Source: Magnetococcales bacterium
GTDB lineage: Bacteria; Pseudomonadota; Alphaproteobacteria; UBA2136
NCBI GenBank assembly: GCA_002689455.1
Contig: NZGE01000015.1
Coordinates: 1-53,776 of the forward strand
Direction: 5' to 3'
Length of the DNA: 53,776 bases
A program made the position numbers and the translations under genes. Shown piece by piece: positions 1 to 11,435 of this stretch. Below the pieces are notes generated by a model that did no database searches, was not told the DNA's origin, and worked only from the letters and a program-made list of their open reading frames with translations. Position 1 is the stretch's first letter. Each line of letters starts with the position of its first letter.

Positions 1-11
1 ATATATTAAAT

Positions 12-623
12 TTATTTTTCAGAAGATTCAGGACGTTGAACAAGAACCTCATCCACTAAGCCATATTTCTTAGCTTCTTCTGCTGTCATGAAGTAATCGC
101 GGTCCGTATCTCTAGAAATATCTTTCAATGATTTACCTGTGTTTTCAGACATAATTTTATTCAAACGTTCACGTAGTTCCAAAATTTCTTTTGCATGAAT
201 TTCAATATCAGAAGCCTGACCTTGGAAACCACCAAGTGGTTGGTGAATCATGATACGGGCACTTTCAAGTGCATAACGCTTACCTTTTGTACCAGCACTT
301 AATAAAAATGCGCCCATTGAACATGCCTGCCCCATGCAAATAGTTGCAATATTCGGACGAATATAACGCATTGTATCAAAAATAGCCAAACCAGCTGTTA
401 CGGAACCGCCTGGGCTGTTAATATATACAGAGATATCGGCTTTAGGGTCTTCAGACTCAAGAAAAAGAAGCTGAGCTACAATTAAGTTAGCCATATTATC
501 TTCAACCTGCCCGTTTAGGAAAATTACACGTTCCTTTAACAGTCTTGAAAAAATATCGTAAGATCTTTCACCTTTTGCTGTTTGTTCAACAACCATTGGA
601 ATTAAAGATGATTGAATTGTCAT
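12..623 (-). CDS. clpP: ATP-dependent Clp protease proteolytic subunit ClpP
   Basis: Serine peptidase that forms the tetradecameric chamber of the cytoplasmic Clp protease and degrades substrates unfolded by ClpX or ClpA. The 203-residue length is normal for the family. The nucleophile motif [14 protein letters not shown] and the histidine motif MIHQPLGG are intact, and the N-terminal region ([24 protein letters not shown]) is typical. The start is the first ATG; no strong Shine-Dalgarno sequence is visible. Transcription runs toward the left window edge, where clpX would be expected but cannot be seen. It is separated from the upstream genes by a terminator. Confidence 0.97.
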   Translation of the reverse strand: MTIQSSLIPMVVEQTAKGERSYDIFSRLLKERVIFLNGQVEDNMANLIVAQLLFLESEDPKADISVYINSPGGSVTAGLAIFDTMRYIRPNIATICMGQACSMGAFLLSAGTKGKRYALESARIMIHQPLGGFQGQASDIEIHAKEILELRERLNKIMSENTGKSLKDISRDTDRDYFMTAEEAKKYGLVDEVLVQRPESSEK

Positions 624-731
624 AAACCCGAACTTTCTTTTTATTTAAATAACGAAAATAACATAACAGAATTACACCAATTGATACAACATAAACACAA
701 CTTATCAAGGCGTCTCATGTGTCATTAAAGC

Positions 732-758
732 AAAAAAACCTCCCATTGGGAGGTTTTT
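732..758 (-). terminator. Rho-independent terminator downstream of the 774-968 ORF
   Basis: The stem CCTCCC/GGGAGG has a 3-nt loop, with a run of seven A on the left (T on the minus strand) and a T run on the right. It can therefore work in both directions. It lies just after the stop of the small minus-strand ORF and isolates clpP. Confidence 0.8.
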
Positions 759-773
759 AATAAATTACAAACA

Positions 774-968
774 CTACATAATGCGTGCACGACCTTCATC
801 AGCTTCTTGCACTTCATGCATTTTAACATGGCTCATATTATCCAGCATAGAATTTGGTGATTTTAATTTTTGCTCATACTCACCAAACTCTCCCATATTG
901 TACTGCAAAGAAGAACCGTTTGCTTTAGCAAGCGCTTTTGGTAGTTTTACTTGAGTTAAAATATCCAT
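774..968 (-). CDS. Small protein of unknown function (64 aa)
   Basis: The ORF track extends this frame to 107 aa, but the ATG at 968 is preceded by AAAGGTGATGAA, a good Shine-Dalgarno with correct spacing. The product is therefore taken as the 64-residue protein starting MDILTQVKLPKAL. It is polar, methionine-rich in its second half (SMLDNMSHVKMHEV) and shows no recognisable domain, signal peptide or membrane segment. It lies 129 bp downstream of pheA in the same direction and is followed directly by a terminator, so it may be the last gene of that transcript. Function unknown. Confidence 0.55.
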   Translation of the reverse strand: MDILTQVKLPKALAKANGSSLQYNMGEFGEYEQKLKSPNSMLDNMSHVKMHEVQEADEGRARIM

Positions 969-1097
969 TTCATCACCTTTTAATGGTTTAAATTTCTTAT
1001 ATAATGTTCCAATTGTAGTTTTGTATACGAACTTTTGCAAGGACATTACGCTATTTTTTTTCAATAACGAACATACAGAATATAGACCGTGGCACAA

Positions 1098-1940
1098 TTA
1101 GCGCATGTTTTCTCTATATTTTGCAAAAGCATAGCACCCAACAACATCAATTGAATTTGTATGACTTTTAAGCTTATTTAAAGCTTCAATCATAGGCTTT
1201 TTCTGTGTATGCCCTTCTACATCTATAATAAAATGTGCTGTTTTAAAGTTTGAAGAATCCGTGTAGCTCTCAAGTTTCAGAAGGTTTAAACCCTTATCTG
1301 CAAAAACCTTCAAACAATCCAACAATGCAGAAGGTTTATTACTTACATCAAAAAGCAGTGTTGTTATATATTTTCCATTTTCGTTATAAGGCTGAAAATC
1401 CATTGTTTTCTTAAGAACAACAAACCGAGTTGTATTATTTTCTAAATCCTGAAAACCTTCTTTTAAAATTTCCATATCATATTCTTGTGCAGCATATGAT
1501 GATGCAATCGCAGCACATTCCATATTATCCATTTTTTTTACTTTGGTAACTGCCCCACCCGTATCGGCTGTAGACACACGAGAAAATCCGTGTTCATAAA
1601 CATTGTGTTCACATTGCATCAATGCTTGAGGATGTGAATATACAGTTTTAATATCATGAATATTAGCCCCCTTTAAACCTATTAAACAATGTTGAATGGG
1701 CAAAAAATCCTCAGCTACAATATAAAGAGGTTTACTTTTAAGAAGCAAATGTACATCTGCAACTCGACCCGCCGTTGAGTTTTCAATAGGGATCATAGCA
1801 CAGTCACATTCTTCGCTTATAACAGCATCAAAAGCTGCTTGAAATGAATCACAAGCAATTGCACTGACACTTTCACCAAAAAGTTCCTTAGATGCAATAT
1901 AAGAGTAAGCACCTTTAACACCTTGAAATGCAACCTTCAT
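1098..1940 (-). CDS. pheA: Prephenate dehydratase (phenylalanine biosynthesis)
   Basis: Converts prephenate to phenylpyruvate. The dehydratase domain spans roughly residues 1-180 and carries the active-site TRF motif (NNTTRFVVL). A C-terminal ACT domain (KPSALLDCLKVFADKG, then the LESYTDSS segment) is the usual phenylalanine feedback site. At 280 aa it is a monofunctional enzyme without chorismate mutase. The ORF track begins at a TTG at 1946, but the ATG at 1940 is better placed relative to AAAGGAC, so it is taken as the start. The gene follows the GGDEF/EAL gene by about 20 bp and may be co-transcribed with it. Confidence 0.95.
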   Translation of the reverse strand: MKVAFQGVKGAYSYIASKELFGESVSAIACDSFQAAFDAVISEECDCAMIPIENSTAGRVADVHLLLKSKPLYIVAEDFLPIQHCLIGLKGANIHDIKTVYSHPQALMQCEHNVYEHGFSRVSTADTGGAVTKVKKMDNMECAAIASSYAAQEYDMEILKEGFQDLENNTTRFVVLKKTMDFQPYNENGKYITTLLFDVSNKPSALLDCLKVFADKGLNLLKLESYTDSSNFKTAHFIIDVEGHTQKKPMIEALNKLKSHTNSIDVVGCYAFAKYRENMR

Positions 1941-1959
1941 ACTCAAGTCCTTTTTGCGA

Positions 1960-4470
1960 TTAGAATAGCTCTGCTATTTTTTCTGGTCTATTAGGTTTAC
2001 CAAGTGCAAATCCTTGCACGTTTTCTATACCAATATTCTGAAGGAACCTAATCTGGTCTTCAGTTTCAACACCTTTAGCAATAAGGTCAATATTTAATTT
2101 ATCTGCAAGTTTTGCTAACGATAAAAGAGTATTTTTATCTTCATTACTATTCATAGCGCTTTGAACAATTGCATTTGAAACCTTAAACCCGGATAATGGA
2201 ATATCACCCAACTGCTGAAGCGATGTATGACCTGCCCCCAAATCATCAATATAAATCAAGAAACCTAGGTTTGAGAGTTGTTTAAGTTTTTCTATCATGC
2301 TTTCATCTGCATCCACTATCATAGACTCTGGCAATTCAAGCGCTACAGACGAAGCGGGTATATTTCCATGCTCAAAAGCCTTAACAACACGTTTTACAAG
2401 ACTTTCATCCTTTAACTGCCTTGGTGATAGGTTCATTGAAAACACAACTTTATCCGATGACATCTCTTGCCACTTTTTAGCTCTCGTTGCAATTGTTCCT
2501 AAAACAAATTCACCAATTGGCAAGATCATACCTGTATTTTCTGCAATACTTAAAAACTGCCTAGGCTGCAGAAGACCTGCTTGAGGGTGCTTCCACCTTA
2601 CTAACGATTCAACACTTTTAACCGTTTTAGTTTTTAAGTTCATCACAGGCTGTAAAAATACTTCAATTTCATCTTTTTGAAGTGCAGTTCGAATATGGCT
2701 CTCAAGTTCACGCTGTGTAACACCTGTACCATTAGCATCAACAGACTCTGGTTTATGAAGCTCCCCAGCTTCAGCTTGAGCATTCTTTTCATCGGTATAA
2801 AAATTCGCTTGGTTTTTACCACCTTCTTTAGACCAGTACATAGCTGTATCAGCTTTTTTCATAAGCTCGGCACTAGTACTACCATCAGTTGGATACATAC
2901 TAATACCAATACTTGTAGAAACGTAAACATCGTGGTTTCCAAGTTTAAACACTTCGTTAATACTCTTAATAATTTTTTGTGCAACGTGCATTGCATCTTC
3001 TTCAGAATTAACACCATTTAAAATAACTGTGAACTCATCACCACCTAGTCGAGCAATTGTATCTGTATCACGCACACAAGCTTTCAACCTTGTGGCAACT
3101 TCTTTAAGCAGCATGTCCCCAATGTCGTGACCCAAGTTATCGTTAATACCCTTAAATCCGTCCAAATCAAGGAAAAAAAGTGCGACTTTACCTAAGTTCC
3201 TGTATGCATGCGCTAGTGACATTGTTAAACGGTCATAAAATAGCTGACGGTTTGGTAAACCTGTTAAAATATCGTGGTAAGCAAGCTTATGCTCACGCTC
3301 ACGTTGTTGTTCAATCTTCTCTTTATCGTGATGTAATTCAGTAATAATTGTCGCATACATCACAAAACCTTGAATTTTGTCGCCCACACCCCAAGGTGAA
3401 AGTTCCCACTGAACCATTTCATCTTTGCCATTTAAATGGAATGGCATTCCTTCACTTCTAACCACTTTACCTTCAACAAGCTGACCCTCTAGTGCAGGCC
3501 ACTTACCTGGTAACCGTGGAAGTAATGCTTTATGATTTTGACCAACCAATGTTTCACCTTTCATCATAAAGGCTTCTTTCCATTGTTTAGTAACCATTAG
3601 GTAGTTCCACTGTCTATCCATAATTGCAATAGCAAATGGGGAAGATTCTGAAAGTGATGAAACCATTGCATCACTCATTTTACGAAGGTTTTCAGGTGTT
3701 TTATCGGCTGTAATATCACGCATATAAACATATGCTGTATCACCCCCTGTTGGATAAACACGCACCTGAATCCATCTGTTAATACTTTCAAAATGAAGTT
3801 CTTTTTGCCATGTTAATTTTTTAGATATTGCATCTTGCACACAAAGCGATAAACCAGAAGCATGATAATCTGGAATAAACGCCTCAACTGGTTGCTGTGA
3901 ATAATGCCTTAATGATTTTGGTGTTTTATTCCATTTTGCCAGAAACTGAACCGCAACACGATTAAGATGGTGGAACCTCTCATCTTTGTTAATCACCATA
4001 AAACCTTCAGTCAATTGATCATGCATCTGATTTAAATGATCTTCAGATTTTTCAAGCTGCATTAAAGCATCTTTTTTACGTTGACGCTCTTGAAGAATCA
4101 CACGACGACCCTGTTCAACACGATCAATCAAGTCCTTCACCATAATTCGACGACTAAAAGCCATAATCCATACTAAAAAAACAGAAAATATAAAAACAGG
4201 AATAGATAAAAATGATTTATCTTGCGAGAGAATTTTCATGTAAAGGTCATACTTGACATAAGCCTTACTAAGAATATTTTTATCGGTTAAACGATCAAGC
4301 TGTAAATGATAATCTTCAACAGCAAGCTTTTGAACCTGTGTAGGATTCACTAAAGCAACTTCAATTGAGGTAACAAGCCCTGCAATACTTGCAATAATCC
4401 CAATCACAAAAAAAAGTGCCAGCATAAACCCGCTTGCTTTGCGTACAGAAACCTCTTTAACCTTTGACAT
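1960..4470 (-). CDS. Membrane PAS-GGDEF-EAL cyclic-di-GMP signalling protein
   Basis: An 836-residue inner-membrane protein that probably makes and/or degrades c-di-GMP. Two N-terminal membrane helices (about residues 13-37 and 87-106) flank a short periplasmic segment. Two PAS-like regions follow (about 145-255 and 265-385), then GGDEF and EAL domains. The GGDEF site is canonical (RLGGDEF near residue 475), with an intact RxxD inhibitory site (RDTD) five residues before it. The EAL domain keeps the main catalytic positions (ESL for EAL, NLS, LELPES, DD, K, GVE, VQG). However, DDFGTG reads DDLGAG and the KID motif reads KVS, so hydrolase activity is uncertain. A perfect palindrome lies upstream, shared with divergent dsbD. 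Confidence 0.93.
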   Translation of the reverse strand: MSKVKEVSVRKASGFMLALFFVIGIIASIAGLVTSIEVALVNPTQVQKLAVEDYHLQLDRLTDKNILSKAYVKYDLYMKILSQDKSFLSIPVFIFSVFLVWIMAFSRRIMVKDLIDRVEQGRRVILQERQRKKDALMQLEKSEDHLNQMHDQLTEGFMVINKDERFHHLNRVAVQFLAKWNKTPKSLRHYSQQPVEAFIPDYHASGLSLCVQDAISKKLTWQKELHFESINRWIQVRVYPTGGDTAYVYMRDITADKTPENLRKMSDAMVSSLSESSPFAIAIMDRQWNYLMVTKQWKEAFMMKGETLVGQNHKALLPRLPGKWPALEGQLVEGKVVRSEGMPFHLNGKDEMVQWELSPWGVGDKIQGFVMYATIITELHHDKEKIEQQREREHKLAYHDILTGLPNRQLFYDRLTMSLAHAYRNLGKVALFFLDLDGFKGINDNLGHDIGDMLLKEVATRLKACVRDTDTIARLGGDEFTVILNGVNSEEDAMHVAQKIIKSINEVFKLGNHDVYVSTSIGISMYPTDGSTSAELMKKADTAMYWSKEGGKNQANFYTDEKNAQAEAGELHKPESVDANGTGVTQRELESHIRTALQKDEIEVFLQPVMNLKTKTVKSVESLVRWKHPQAGLLQPRQFLSIAENTGMILPIGEFVLGTIATRAKKWQEMSSDKVVFSMNLSPRQLKDESLVKRVVKAFEHGNIPASSVALELPESMIVDADESMIEKLKQLSNLGFLIYIDDLGAGHTSLQQLGDIPLSGFKVSNAIVQSAMNSNEDKNTLLSLAKLADKLNIDLIAKGVETEDQIRFLQNIGIENVQGFALGKPNRPEKIAELF

Positions 4471-4561
4471 TTTGGCTACCTACCCTTGTCTTTTTTATTG
4501 TTTTTCACCAATTCTTTTATACAATTCACACGAATTAGCTGGTAAGAACTCTAAAAACATC

Positions 4562-4580
4562 TTACATTATATTAATGTAA
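4562..4580. promoter_or_regulatory. Perfect palindrome, candidate operator
   Basis: TTACATTA-TAT-TAATGTAA is an exact 8-bp inverted repeat with a 3-bp centre. It lies in the 147-bp space between the divergent GGDEF/EAL and dsbD-like genes, 37 bp before the dsbD ATG. Placement and symmetry fit a dimeric regulator site. There is no T-run, so it is not a terminator. The bound protein is unknown. Confidence 0.45.
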
Positions 4581-4617
4581 AGTGCCACGAAGAAACACAT
4601 AGGAAAATAAAAATAAT

Positions 4618-6723
4618 ATGTTTAAAAACCTAAAACTACTTTGGCTTTTTGTTTTAACACAAATATTTATCACCACAGGGTCAGCACATGCGTTTGACCC
4701 AACAGCACACCTTCAAGCTGAAATTGTAAGCAAGCAAGAAACGCTTCATACGTCGGAACCGTTTGAAATTGGTGTAGCATTCCGCATTGATCCAGGCTGG
4801 CACATATACTGGGATAATGCAGGTGATTCAGGTTATAAAACAAGCATCGAATGGACCTTTGATAAAAAAGTTAAAATCCTAAAAGAAAACGTAACACCAA
4901 CCCCTGAAGTGTTTAACAGTGACGGTATTGTGGACTATGGTTTTAAACGTAACGTACTATATAGCACAACAGCCCAATTAGAAGATGACCCAAAAGCCTT
5001 TTCAATTTTCGTAGAAGCCGATATTAAATACCTTATTTGTAAAGACATTTGTCTACCAGGTGAAACCAAAATTTCAAAAGCATTCACACTTGGTACAGAC
5101 AATGAACCTTCTATAAATGCAGGTATGTTCCTGATTCAAGAAGAGCGTTTAGCCAAAGAAGATGAAAGCTTAACCATTTCCTCAATCGTTGAAGGTGATA
5201 ACTACAAAATTCTCATTGACGGTTTAACCAACCCAGAAAAAATTCACTTCATTCCTCAACACGAAGGCATGATTGTTGATAGTGCAGAGCAAGCGTTATC
5301 AACATCAGGTACAACCACAGTCCTTTCAATTGAAAAAGATACTAAAAGTAAAAAAGAATTTACCGAACTTGAAGGTATTTTAAATGTTGATGAAAAACAT
5401 TTTGTAAAAGTAAAAACCACACCCGAATTCAAACAAGAAATCACAGTAACCCTTCCAACTGAAGTGTCACCAACTGAAGTTAAAACATATACAGTTGAAG
5501 AGGTTAAAACAGACAAAACACTTCAATTAACCCTTCTGTTTGCATTTTTAGGTGGTTTAGTCCTTAACTTAATGCCATGCGTATTACCTGTACTATCATT
5601 AAAAGCCCTAAGCTTACTACACCATGCAAACCATAAGCTAAGTTGGTGGTATGGTTTAGTTTACACCGCAGGTATTATGGCTACCTTTATAGGCTTTGCC
5701 TTTATTATGGTATTTTTCAAACAAAATGGCCACGAAGTAGGTTGGGGCTTCCAGCTTCAGTCTCCTGTTTTTGTTGCAACCCTTTCACTCATTATTATGA
5801 TGGTAGGTTTACAGCTTTCAGGCGTGTTCCATATTGGAACGTCACTCGGTCGCTTACAAAACCTTGTTTCAGGCCATGGTACAATTTCAACATTGTTTAG
5901 CGGTATGCTTATTACATTAGTTGCAACACCATGCACAGCACCGTTTATGGCAGCCGCAGTTGCATTCGCCTTAACCCAACCAAGTGAAATTACTTACCTT
6001 ACCTTTGGTGCCATGGGATTAGGTTTAGCATTTCCTTACCTTGCAATGACATTCATGCCATTTTTACTACGCTTATTGCCAAAACCTGGCGCTTGGGAAA
6101 TCACCTTCCAAAATTTCCTTGCATTCCCAATGTATGCTACTGTTTTATGGTTGGTTTGGGTTTATGGTCAACAAACCTCTATGATAGACCTTTTTAAACT
6201 TATTATTGCTTTATTTGTTGTAAGTTTTGGTGTTTGGGTTTTTGGAAAAACAAATGTTTTAAGCGCACGCTTTATTAAAAAAATTGTTGGATATCTATTC
6301 CTGATTGCAAGCTTACTTTACTTTTACTTTAACGCCGGTGTGTTTGATGAATATGTTAAAAAGTACATCCCTCAATCAAACATCAGCATTGAATGGAACG
6401 AGTGGTCTATTCATGAAATTGAGAAAGGATTGTCTGAAGGTCGCCCTGTATTTGTTAACTTTACTGCCGATTGGTGTATCACATGTAAAGTAAACGAACT
6501 TACAACATTTAAAAGCGAAGCTGCTGCAAAATTTGTAGAGTCAAAAGGTATTTTAATGCTGAAAGCGGATTGGACAATGAAAGATGAGAGCATCCGTAAG
6601 GAACTTCAAAAGCATGGTCGTTACGGTGTACCGTTATATTTAATGTACACACCAGAAAACCCTGCAACACCAAAAGTTTTGGAGCAAGTTCTTACATTAG
6701 ATAAATTCAAAAAGTCACTGTAA
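4618..6723 (+). CDS. DsbD/ScsB-like thiol:disulfide interchange protein
   Basis: Transfers reducing power from cytoplasmic thioredoxin across the inner membrane to periplasmic substrates. A signal peptide (cleavage after SAHA) leads into a periplasmic DsbD-alpha-like domain of about 270 residues with a cysteine pair (ICKDIC). A multi-helix membrane domain begins near residue 298 and carries the paired cysteines NLMPCVLP and ATPCTAPF. A C-terminal thioredoxin-like domain has the active site WCITCK near residue 622. The 701-aa length and domain order match the ScsB/DsbD family. All six functional cysteines appear present. It is transcribed alone and ends at a hairpin terminator. Confidence 0.92.
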   Translation: MFKNLKLLWLFVLTQIFITTGSAHAFDPTAHLQAEIVSKQETLHTSEPFEIGVAFRIDPGWHIYWDNAGDSGYKTSIEWTFDKKVKILKENVTPTPEVFNSDGIVDYGFKRNVLYSTTAQLEDDPKAFSIFVEADIKYLICKDICLPGETKISKAFTLGTDNEPSINAGMFLIQEERLAKEDESLTISSIVEGDNYKILIDGLTNPEKIHFIPQHEGMIVDSAEQALSTSGTTTVLSIEKDTKSKKEFTELEGILNVDEKHFVKVKTTPEFKQEITVTLPTEVSPTEVKTYTVEEVKTDKTLQLTLLFAFLGGLVLNLMPCVLPVLSLKALSLLHHANHKLSWWYGLVYTAGIMATFIGFAFIMVFFKQNGHEVGWGFQLQSPVFVATLSLIIMMVGLQLSGVFHIGTSLGRLQNLVSGHGTISTLFSGMLITLVATPCTAPFMAAAVAFALTQPSEITYLTFGAMGLGLAFPYLAMTFMPFLLRLLPKPGAWEITFQNFLAFPMYATVLWLVWVYGQQTSMIDLFKLIIALFVVSFGVWVFGKTNVLSARFIKKIVGYLFLIASLLYFYFNAGVFDEYVKKYIPQSNISIEWNEWSIHEIEKGLSEGRPVFVNFTADWCITCKVNELTTFKSEAAAKFVESKGILMLKADWTMKDESIRKELQKHGRYGVPLYLMYTPENPATPKVLEQVLTLDKFKKSL

Positions 6724-6751
6724 TAATTAAAAAATTATACGGGCAAACAAT

Positions 6752-6790
6752 AAGTGCTTATGCCTATTTTTTAGGCATGGCACTTGTCTT
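6752..6790 (+). terminator. Hairpin terminator after the dsbD-like gene
   Basis: AAGTGC..ATGCCTA pairs with TAGGCAT..GCACTT through a small internal loop and is followed by GTCTTTT. It is a moderately strong intrinsic terminator. The T tract is interrupted. Confidence 0.55.
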
Positions 6791-6855
6791 TTATCATACT
6801 TTTTGTTTACCATAGCAGACGCAAAATATATTAAAAACAAATCACAGGTGTATTT

Positions 6856-8274
6856 ATGAAAGAATTTGAATCGCAGCTATTAAGCTTTTTTGGTGAGATT
6901 AGTGCCTTTTTATGGGGATGGCCACTACTTTTACCTTTAGTTATAACGGGTATTATTTACACCATTGGCTTAAAAGGGATTCAATTCACAGGCTTAAAAA
7001 AAGCCCTCACACTTACATTTTTCAGTAAAAAAGGTGACAGCTCAGACGGTGACGGTGACATTTCCCACTTTCAAGCACTAATGACAGCTTTAAGTGCCAC
7101 AGTAGGTACAGGTAACATTGCAGGTGTTGCAACAGCTGTAACAATGGGTGGTCCCGGGGCAATTTTTTGGATGTGGTTGACAGGATTAATTGGTATGGCG
7201 ACAAAATATGCCGAAGCAACACTGGGTGTACACTACCGTGAAAAACATGCAAACGGTGAATATTCAGGTGGTCCAATGTACTATATCGTCCACGGACTTT
7301 CTAAAAAGTGGCATATACTCGCTTACGCATTTGCATTCTTTTTATTTATTGCTGCCCTTGGTATTGGCAACATGGTTCAAAGTAATTCAATTGCAGATGT
7401 GATGGAATCAACCTTCCATATACAACCTTGGATCACAGGTGTAGCAGTTGCTTTATTTGCAGGATTGGTGGTTTTAGGTGGAATTAAGCGTATTGCGGAT
7501 GTTGCGTCTAAAATCGTTCCTTCTATGATTGTTATCTACGTAACTGCTGGTATTACAATTTTAGTGATGAATGCCGACATGATTGACGATGTATTCGCCC
7601 TTATTTTTAACGACGCTTTTGATAGTATTGATGCGCTTTTAGGTGGTGTTATTGGCGATGTTGTAAGTAAAGGTGTAGGTAGGGGAGTATTCTCAAATGA
7701 ATCAGGTCTTGGTAGTGCCCCTATTGTTGCCGCAGCAGCTAAAACCGACCACCCTGTATCGCAAGCACTTGTATCAATGACTCAAACATTCATCGACACA
7801 ATTATTGTATGTACATTCACAGGGCTTATTATTGTTATGTCAGGTGAAGCTGCAAATGTAGATGTGGGTGGCGCTGCCCTAACAGGTTCCGCCTTTAGTG
7901 CTGGCTTTAACCATGCAATGTTTATGGGGTATGAAATTGGTGAGCTTATCATTAGTATCACACTTATGTTCTTTGTATTCTCAACCATTATTGGCTGGTA
8001 TTACTATGGTGAAAAAGGCTTTGCATTCTTATTTAAAGATGAAAAAATTGTTTACTACAAGGTGCTATTCCTTGCGATTAGTTTCTTTGGTGCCATTATT
8101 ACAGTTGAACTTGCATGGACACTTGCAGAAGTCTTCACAGCCCTTATGATTTTACCAAACGTGATTGCGCTGATTATGTTGAATGGTAAAGTAAGACAAC
8201 TTACAACAGATTACTTTAAGAACCATCTAAGTGGTGGAAAATATGAAGTAAAACCTTTCCATAATGAAAATTAA
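6856..8274 (+). CDS. Sodium:alanine/glycine symporter, AGCS family
   Basis: Inner-membrane carrier that imports alanine, glycine or a similar amino acid with Na+. The 472-residue protein has about ten hydrophobic segments and the family signatures GTGNIAGVATAVTMGGPGAIFW, the GGPMYYI segment and NESGLGSAPIVAAAAKTDHP. The start ATG follows AGGTG at good spacing. It is monocistronic, between the dsbD terminator and its own terminator. No glycine-riboswitch-like structure was recognised upstream. The substrate cannot be set from sequence alone. Confidence 0.93.
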   Translation: MKEFESQLLSFFGEISAFLWGWPLLLPLVITGIIYTIGLKGIQFTGLKKALTLTFFSKKGDSSDGDGDISHFQALMTALSATVGTGNIAGVATAVTMGGPGAIFWMWLTGLIGMATKYAEATLGVHYREKHANGEYSGGPMYYIVHGLSKKWHILAYAFAFFLFIAALGIGNMVQSNSIADVMESTFHIQPWITGVAVALFAGLVVLGGIKRIADVASKIVPSMIVIYVTAGITILVMNADMIDDVFALIFNDAFDSIDALLGGVIGDVVSKGVGRGVFSNESGLGSAPIVAAAAKTDHPVSQALVSMTQTFIDTIIVCTFTGLIIVMSGEAANVDVGGAALTGSAFSAGFNHAMFMGYEIGELIISITLMFFVFSTIIGWYYYGEKGFAFLFKDEKIVYYKVLFLAISFFGAIITVELAWTLAEVFTALMILPNVIALIMLNGKVRQLTTDYFKNHLSGGKYEVKPFHNEN

Positions 8275-8279
8275 AACTA

Positions 8280-8300
8280 GCCTCCGTTTGGAGGCTTTTT
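8280..8300 (+). terminator. Terminator after the AGCS transporter gene
   Basis: GCCTCC-GTTT-GGAGGC followed by TTTTT. It overlaps the last codons of the convergent ftsB-like gene by two bases. Confidence 0.85.
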
Positions 8301-8610
8301 ATTTTAAGAAAATAACCGTTTCATTTTTATGAACACGTGGTAGGTTTTTTCTGATTTGTTCATCTAAATAATCGGGGTCAAAGCTTTCAGCCTTTAACCG
8401 TTTAATTTTAACATCTGTAAGACTTACTTGCTCGGCTAACGCATTATTTTGCGTTTCAATGTCCCTTACTTGCGTTTTAAGGTCATACCAAACCATAGCA
8501 CCATGGTTACCTGTCATCATTTGGTAATAACTGTAAAATAAAATCAGCAAAAATATAAAGGGAACCAGAAGCTTGTGAAAGCGATTCTTAAGTTCCCTAA
8601 ATAAACGCAT
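8299..8610 (-). CDS. Septum formation initiator family protein (FtsB/DivIC-like)
   Basis: A 103-residue bitopic membrane protein expected to act in the divisome FtsB-FtsL-FtsQ complex. It has a short basic cytoplasmic tail (MRLFRELKNRFHK), one membrane helix at about 14-32, and a periplasmic coiled coil (LKTQVRDIETQNNALAEQVSL). The conserved region around FDPDYLDEQIRKNL matches the DivIC/FtsB pattern of a helix followed by an RxxL element. The position directly after enolase, with a 21-bp gap, is the usual alphaproteobacterial context. Confidence 0.87.
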   Translation of the reverse strand: MRLFRELKNRFHKLLVPFIFLLILFYSYYQMMTGNHGAMVWYDLKTQVRDIETQNNALAEQVSLTDVKIKRLKAESFDPDYLDEQIRKNLPRVHKNETVIFLK

Positions 8611-8631
8611 TTATATATTACCTTTATAAGT

Positions 8632-10805
<2,174 letters not shown>

Positions 10806-10844
10806 TTTTAATATCCTTTACCTTATAAAAAAATTATAGCGAAC

Positions 10845-11435
10845 TTATGCTTCACCTACAAAACCTGAATAATTATTAAAATCAAAGCCCATGGTTTCAG
10901 CTGCGGCTCCAAACCTTTCATCTACTGGTGTATCGAAGAGAACTTCTGTTGTTGCAGGCACAACAATCCAGTCATGTTCAGCAATTTCCTCTTCCAGCTG
11001 AAGCGGGCTCCAACCACTATATCCCATACAAAGGTTGTATTTTTTAGGACCTTTGCCTTTGCAAATATCTTCAATAATTTTAGCCGTAGAACTTAAATAA
11101 AAATCGGGTGTTAATTCTATTGTACCTTCTGCTTTATAGTCATTTGAATGGAGAACTAGGCCTTTTTCAATTTCCACAGGCCCACCCGCAAGCAAACTTG
11201 GCCATTCTTTAACATCTTCTGTTTTAATATGAATTTCGTTAAATAGGCTATCCAAAATATCATCAAAACTCATTTCAATCATCTCTTGGTTTACAACCAA
11301 ACCTAATGTCATATCAGGTTCATGTGTACAAATAAAAACCAAGGCATCTTCAAAGTAGCTATCTGCCAAATTTTCTGTCGCCATAACAAAATGGCCAGAC
11401 AAGTTACTAATTACTCTATTTGATTTTTCAGTCAT
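10845..11435 (-). CDS. YqgE/AlgH family protein (UPF0301)
   Basis: Conserved cytoplasmic protein of poorly defined function. The N-terminal LSGHFVMATENLADSYFEDA, the segment LGLVVNQ, and the later GYSGWSPLQLEEEIAEHDW are hallmark UPF0301 segments. The length of 196 aa is normal. Its ATG overlaps the rnhA stop codon by one base (TAATG), so the two genes are translationally coupled. Confidence 0.92.
   Translation of the reverse strand: MTEKSNRVISNLSGHFVMATENLADSYFEDALVFICTHEPDMTLGLVVNQEMIEMSFDDILDSLFNEIHIKTEDVKEWPSLLAGGPVEIEKGLVLHSNDYKAEGTIELTPDFYLSSTAKIIEDICKGKGPKKYNLCMGYSGWSPLQLEEEIAEHDWIVVPATTEVLFDTPVDERFGAAAETMGFDFNNYSGFVGEA

Noticed and set aside
2297-3021. Plus-strand ORFs of 95 and 114 aa inside the GGDEF/EAL gene
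   Set aside because: They are antisense shadows of a well-supported 836-aa gene with clear domains; no ribosome site or family resemblance.
6724-6855. Possible amino-acid riboswitch ahead of the AGCS transporter
   Set aside because: The only structure is a terminator hairpin for the upstream dsbD-like gene; no tandem glycine-aptamer features are visible.
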